In this document: positions 59,173-64,000 of the stretch, one piece after another
How positions within the stretch are numbered: the first letter of the stretch is position 1
Layout of the letters: each line of letters opens with the position of its first letter
Source of the DNA: Pseudopithomyces maydicus
Taxonomy: Eukaryota > Ascomycota > Dothideomycetes > Pleosporales > Didymosphaeriaceae
NCBI GenBank assembly: GCA_026873275.1
Contig: JANTUC010000002.1
Location: 1,054,001 to 1,118,000, forward strand
Direction: 5' to 3'
Length of the DNA stretch: 64,000 nt
Made by a program: the position numbers and the translations under genes
Notes under the pieces: model-generated
Database searches by the model: none
Told to the model about the DNA's origin: nothing
Seen by the model: only the letters and a program-made list of their open reading frames with translations

Positions 59173-60595
59173 ATGTCTGCGGACCCCTCCTACACTGTTC
59201 CCCTCTGGATAGACGGAAAACCCACGACAGACTCCCATGCCACGTTTCCCGTCACGCAATCCAAATTGGGTATCACAGTCCACCACGCTGCCAGCGCATC
59301 CACCAAAGAAGCCCTCTCCGCCGTCGAATCTGCCCAAACTGCATTCCAATCGTGGCGCTTCGCCAACCACGTCACTCGACGCGACCTCATCCTCCGTGTC
59401 GCCACCTACTACGAGCAGCATGCCTCTGCCTTCATCGAAGCCCAATGCCTCGAGACATCCTGCGAAGAGGCATGGGCAAAGCAGAACCTCGACCTCGCGA
59501 CGCGGTACCTCAAGGAGATTGCCGCAGTGATAAGCAGCGTGAACGGGACGATCCCCCAGCTGGAGAAGCCTGGCGCAATGGGATTCGTGTTCAAGGAGCC
59601 GATCGGATCTGTGCTCTGCATCGCGCCGTGGAATGCTGCGCTCGTGCTTGCAACGAGGGGGTTGCGAGCGCCATTGGGGCGGGGTGCAGCGTTGTCTTCA
59701 AGGCGAGCGAGTTGTGTCCCCGGACGCACTTTCTGATTACGCAGGCTTTTCTCGAGGCCGGGGTGCCGGCCGGGGTGCTGAATCAGATTCAGGTGAGGAG
59801 GGAGGATGCGGCTGAGGTGACAGAGGCAATAATTGCGCACGAGGCGATTCGGAAGGTGGAATTTATCGGGAGTGCGGCGGTAGGAAGAATCATCGGGCAG
59901 CTGGCTGCAAAGTACTTGAAGCCTGTGCTGATGGAATTGGGGGGAAGTGCCCGGCCATCGTACTGGATGATGCGGATTTAGAAGAGGCTGCGAAGTTGGT
60001 TGCGCTGGGGGCTGTGATTCACCACGGGCAGATATGCTTCTCGACCGAGCGCATTATCGTGCAAGAAAGTGTGTCAAACAAGTTCCAACACCTGTTGATA
60101 CAAGCCATGGACACCGTGGGAAGTCACTCTGGCACTGCCGTCAACGAAAGTATCGGAAAGCATGCCAACGAAGTCCTCCGTGATGCCGAACGATCTGGCC
60201 AAAAATTTCTTCTGGGCGGGCCATCCGATTCGGATATCACTCTGCGTCCGTCGCTTGTGCTGAATCCTTCCACGTCCCGGATCGTCGATGAAGAGACGTT
60301 CGGCCCATCAGCCTCGTACTACGTCGTTGGCTCGGATGAAGAAGCCGTCCGGCTGGCCAATCGCTCTGCGTACGGGCTGAACGCAACGATCTGGACCTCG
60401 AATATGGAGCGGGCGCTGAAGATGTCGCGGCGCTTGGAATATGGCCAAGTCCACATCAACAGCATCAGCGTGTATACCAGTCCCACAGCGAGTCAAGGTG
60501 GTGTAAAGGGGTCGGGATTCGGGAGACAGAATGGCAAATGGGGAATCGAGGAGTTTTTAGTGGATAAATTCGTCAGCTGGCACGGCAAAGCGTGA
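59173..60595 (+). CDS. Aldehyde dehydrogenase, two frameshifts
   Basis: This is an intronless gene of about 474 residues if two single bases are added. The family is NAD(P)-dependent ALDH, nearest in feel to salicylaldehyde/vanillin dehydrogenases. Landmarks are PLWIDGK, IGSVLCIAPWNAALVLATRG, IGAGCSVVFKASELCPRTH, the catalytic Glu in LMELGGKCPAIVLDDADL, and the catalytic Cys in HHGQICFSTERIIV. Later ones are EETFGPSASYYVVGSDEEAVRLANRSAYGLNATIWT and GVKGSGFGRQNGKWGIEEF. Reading goes through all three frames. The first break is at G5, 59657-59661, and the second at G6, 59939-59944. One extra G at each gives an unbroken, well-conserved protein. Two independent one-base deficits of equal sign favour sequence error over a pseudogene. 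Confidence 0.92.
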
Positions 60596-61872
60596 AGGGA
60601 ATCAAGGCGTGGATCGAAGAATTGAATTGGGAGCATCATGATCTGATGGTATTTGATTGTACAAGTGAATCCCCAATCTCTATTTCTGCATATGAACTAC
60701 GGGTCCCTGTGGTGTATTGTAATACTCCAAATGACAAGTATTTGGAATTAATAGCGGTAGAACAAACTTGGATACAGATGTCTGCAGTGCTGCTCCCACC
60801 GATCCTCACGGTGTTCGTAGCCCACTTCAGATTCGCATCCTTTACCCACCGAATCAGAGAGCCGGTCAAGCTGCGTGTGCTACTTCACGTCCAAGAGCGT
60901 TCTACTAGCGACCAGTCTCCACTAACGTCCGATCGAGGTTTCACAGAGCTGTGGTGGAAATGATTGCCGAAACCAATGGCAGAATTGCTGCGCGTCATGA
61001 AGCACATCAAATACTTGCATGCGGCGGTTCGATTTGCTTCATGATGTCAGGTTTTCTGGAAGGGCAGATTCCCACGTTGATTCGCACCGTCCTCGAGCGA
61101 TTAGATTAGCGAATGGGAAGTGGGGTGGTCAATTGTATTGCTCGGTAGTTTCGGAAGCTCATGCAGGGTCTCATGACATCCAAGATGGCTTCTTCGATGT
61201 TAGCGACTTGACCACCTAGCCGTCAGATGACGTGAAAATTGCTCAGCCACCCACCCGGCTCAGAAAGCCAGATGGAAAAAGAGTTGCCCAAAGTGGCATC
61301 TAGTAGTGTATAACAGAGACTGGAGATTGAATTGGTGGGTGGTGGCCCTCCGAGTGCTGTACATTGTACCCCAGGGTAGGTGCAGATGGAAGATAGGTAC
61401 CTACCTAGGTACATGGCGGTATGGAATTTGCTTAGGGTCGGAATCGAGACCCGTTTTGGGCAGTGGGGAAATGCCATGGACATCCCAATGAAGCTAGGGG
61501 GTCTGGTTGCAAGAGCACCCGGTGCGTGCGGTGGTGCAAGCCCTGGAGTCAGAGAAGCCGAGAGACGCCAACAAGGTCTCTCCGATCTCGCAGGCCCGAG
61601 ACAGGAGAGCAGGCAGGGCCGGTCCTGAGCGTCTTCGGCAGAGGTGTTGCTGTCGCGTGTTGGGCAGGGCGGCTGCAGCGTTACCTAGAGTAATTGCTGT
61701 TCACGCTGGTTGAGTGTGTCAGCTCGGGGTGGTGGCCCGGGCGCAGTGCCAAGAGGTTGGTCGGGGAAAGCGGCAGCACACAAAATGGGTCAACGATCAG
61801 CAATTTGCAGCATCCTCAAGGCTGCAGGGTCTCTGTGATGATCTGCTCGCTGACTCGGAACCTCGGATGACG

Positions 61873-61915
61873 GCTGCGGGCAGCAGGGCGGCAGGGCAGC
61901 AGGGCAGGGCAGCAG
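61873..61915. repeat. GGCAGCAGG-type minisatellite
   Basis: Degenerate units of ggcagcagg/gcagggcag are repeated about five times. Confidence 0.7.
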
Positions 61916-62486
61916 GGGAGGCGAGGGTAGGGCGCATGCAGTGGGTAATTCGCCGAGTTGGCTCGTGTTTGTTCTGGAAGGGTGTGTTGGAGCGCATGGT
62001 GAATTGCCGCTTCTGGCACGCTTCTAGCACGGGTCCCGTGTTGGGCAAGGGTGACCTCAGTGTGCACCCCGTCGAGTGCAGTGTGGCGTTGGTGCCGCTC
62101 AGCCTCTTGAGGGCCGTTGAAAAAGCGCATGCACATGTACGGGGCTGGACCGGTGTTTGCAGCGGGCATGGCCCTTGTGGGGGAGAATGCCATGGCTGCT
62201 GCAGCGGGCTAGCGGCAGGCTGGCACACTGACACGATGCTGCAAACTCACGGCCTCAGCTCCGGCACCGCTCACAAGACCCTGAATCACTGCCACGGAGA
62301 CGTGTTCCGCTGCCCGGTGTGGCAGCTGTGTGCCATGGAGCCTACCGAGCCATGGAGCGCGCCCCACCCAACAAGATCTCCTCCGCAGCCTGAAGTTGAG
62401 AATGCCATCAGAGCCCCTGCGATCTCGACGACCAGTCCCACCGTCTCCCGATCGCGATGTTGTGGTGGGGTGCGCCAGGGTTTCGG

Positions 62487-62520
62487 TGCAGATTTGGGTG
62501 CAGATTTGGATGCAGATTTG
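62487..62520. repeat. 12-bp tandem repeat
   Basis: Three near-identical copies of the unit tgcagatttggg occur in a row. Confidence 0.85.
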
Positions 62521-62707
62521 AACCGCAGGTCGACCGTGCGCCGAGATGTTAGCATGGCTGCTCTGCTAACCCCAAGATGCTTCAAGTGCCCGCAAGGACC
62601 TGGCTGTGTTGGCAGCCCCCTGCGGCGAGAGCGGTGCCGCTTGACCGCCGGCGAGTGCAGATGGGCGGACGAGCAGACCGGCAGGAGCAAAAACAAACAA
62701 CGGCAGG

Positions 62708-62728
62708 AGCAGCAGCAGCAGCAGCAGC
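62708..62728. repeat. (AGC)7 trinucleotide repeat
   Basis: An uninterrupted agc/cag run. Confidence 0.9.
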
Positions 62729-62749
62729 GCCTTCACTCCTCTCGACGCC

Positions 62750-62787
62750 CACCATCACCATCACCATCACCATCACCACCACCACGA
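62750..62787. repeat. (CACCAT)n repeat
   Basis: About four caccat units are followed by caccaccacc. A related cgtcca/cgtcct tract follows at 62786-62830. Confidence 0.85.
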
Positions 62788-63130
62788 CGTCCATGTCCTC
62801 GTCCACGTCCACGTCCTCGTCCACGCCTCGCCCCGGCCCGTCCTGCTCCGGCCACTGCTCCAGCGCCCTGCTCGAGTGGAGAGGAACGCTAGACGCGGTC
62901 AAGCTTTTTGGCCTCGCAAAGCTTGGCTCTGCACCGCGGGTCTAGACTGCGGACGGTCCGGGCGCCATCAGGCCACCGCTAATGTGAGTTTCCTCGTGCA
63001 TCGCCATGTGAGTGGGTGCGTCTTCCTCTGGGCATTCGGGAACTCCCATGGCAAGCGTCTCGTGCACCCTCCATGGCCCGCCCGCACTCAAATATCCACG
63101 GCCTGCCCCCCGTGGCTTCACGCTACACCG

Positions 63131-64000
63131 ATGCACAACACGTCGATCCCTTCTCCATCCCGGCCCATGCCTCGACTGCCAGACGTCCTCGAGCGTCTCG
63201 GTCTGACCTCGTACCAAGATGCCCTCGTCGACAACGGATTCCACAGCTGGGAAACCGTGCTTGACATCACCGAAGAAGACCTGACCGCCCTCCGCTTCAA
63301 GCTCGGTCACCGCCGCGCCCTGCAGCGCGAGATCGCTACCTTCCGCGGCCTCCCCTCCACCCTGGCACTGGACGAAACCAACCTCTCCGACCCGACTGCC
63401 CTCTCCACCCTGGCCCTGGAGACCTTGACAAGGCAGACCTCGAGCCCCGCTCCGCGAGAAAAGAGGCGATATCGCCGCCATCCACGTCCAGACAGCCACG
63501 CGCCCAAGAAGCCCAAAACAGCATGTGCGCCCGTCTGCCATCCATCCCACCATAGATCGCCGTTAACCGTACCCCAGATGTGAACTTTGCCGACCAGCTA
63601 CGGACCGATCCTGAGATCAGCAGCCTTTCCTTTGTTGATATCGCAAGAGAAGTAGGTCGACGTTGGCAGCATCTCCCACCTGAACAGAAGCGCATTTGGG
63701 AGAGCCATGCTGCTCGTACCATGCAAGAGTACGAAGCCCGCATGGACGACTATAAAAAGACGGAAAACTGGCGCAAGTACCAGGCCTATCTGATCGATTT
63801 CAAGGGGCAGCAGCAGTCATCCAACAAAGCCTCGTTGCGTCCCAGCCAGAGCCGTACAACCACCTCTTCGTCCAATTCCCACACACCACTGCGAGATTAC
63901 TCACGTGACAGCCCTTCAGCCTCTTCGGAAAGTCCCACTTCCTTGACTTCTCCTGCGACCTCCCTTGGCGCAGAAGCCGAGATTTGCCACAACGCTTTGA
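63131..64000 (+). CDS. SAM-domain plus HMG-box protein, 3' truncated by window
   Basis: Exon 1 is 63131-63524, and exon 2 starts at 63578 and is still open at 64000. The 53-nt GT-AG intron keeps phase. The N-terminal sterile-alpha-motif domain reads LPDVLERLGLTSYQDALVDNGFHSWETVLDITEEDLTALRFKLGHRRALQREIA. After a Ser/Thr-rich linker comes the HMG box: APKKPKTAYVNFADQLRTDPEISSLSFVDIAREVGRRWQHLPPEQKRIWESHAARTM, then YEARMDDYKKTENWRKYQAYL. The intron cuts the HMG box after KTA. A Ser-rich tail follows. SAM mediates protein contacts and HMG binds or bends DNA, so a chromatin or transcription role is expected. The start may instead be the in-frame ATG at 63167 (MPRLPDVLERLGL), which fits the SAM boundary better. 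Confidence 0.88.

Larger units (their letters stand above)
60596..63130. other. Gene-free block, GC-rich and repeat-bearing
   Basis: These 2.5 kb lie upstream of the SAM/HMG-box gene. The right part (61450-63100) is very GC-rich with several short tandem repeats. A 392-codon frame (61714-62892) starts at GTG and is composed of simple sequence, so I do not call it. A TACCTAGGTA palindrome sits at about 61399-61410. Confidence 0.5.

Noticed and set aside
61714..62892. 392-codon frame
   Set aside because: GTG start and content dominated by tandem repeats; no domain. Kept only as a finding about the repeats.
1..64000. tRNA, rRNA, CRISPR, telomere repeat, intact transposon
   Set aside because: I looked for cloverleaf-type TTCGANTC boxes, direct-repeat arrays, TTAGGG runs and transposase motifs by eye and found none convincing.

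Overview
The window looks like nuclear DNA of a filamentous ascomycete (Pezizomycotina; Dothideomycetes is my best guess, from gene style only). About 26 protein genes sit on both strands at roughly one per 2.4 kb. Most are split by short introns of 40-120 nt with GT...AG ends and often a CTAAC-like branch site. Several families are typical of moulds: an AcuK/ERT1-type Zn2Cys6 regulator, a fungal BRCT-WGR PARP, a berberine-bridge-type FAD oxidase, a DHA1 drug/polyamine MFS carrier, an acetamidase-like amidase and a SAM plus HMG-box protein. I recognised no tRNA, rRNA, CRISPR array or intact transposon.

Layout. 0.6-5.6 kb: GNAT acetyltransferase, CmcJ/AsaB-type oxidoreductase, SDR and a four-helix membrane protein. 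5.6-8.1 kb: AT-rich, gene-free. 8-21 kb: mostly housekeeping genes (D-aminoacyl-tRNA deacylase, CCR4-NOT subunit Not3/5, a C2H2 protein, an IFRD-family protein, cyclophilin-40) and a zinc-independent MDR reductase. 21-33 kb: secreted PhoD phosphatase, F-box/LRR protein, PARP, secreted FAD oxidase, riboflavin kinase. 33-42 kb: AcuK/ERT1 regulator, a 15-exon MFS carrier, a conserved membrane protein of unknown role, TSR2. 43-50 kb: amidase, aldo-keto reductase, sugar-porter-family carrier with a long tail. 51-60 kb: GUF1, MAD2, a processive family-2 glycosyltransferase, aldehyde dehydrogenase. 60.6-63.1 kb: GC-rich repeats. From 63.1 kb: SAM/HMG-box gene that runs off the end.

How the genes relate. 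Neighbours mostly belong to unrelated pathways. Several housekeeping genes form head-to-head pairs that could share a short promoter: DTD1/NOT3, F-box/PARP, GUF1/MAD2 and the membrane protein/TSR2. I see no convincing secondary-metabolite cluster. The only loose functional grouping is amidase, aldo-keto reductase and sugar carrier.

The most striking signal is technical or evolutionary. Eight breaks in seven otherwise well-conserved genes each lack exactly one base at or next to a C or G run, and splice phase independently confirms a missing base in several. One further gene (DTD1) has a shift of the opposite sign. Homopolymer under-calling in the assembly is the simplest reading. Other notable items are two GC-AG introns, 10- and 13-nt microexons, and a stop-free, multiple-of-three intron placed inside the zinc cluster of the AcuK/ERT1 regulator. 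I did not find an obviously new biological system.
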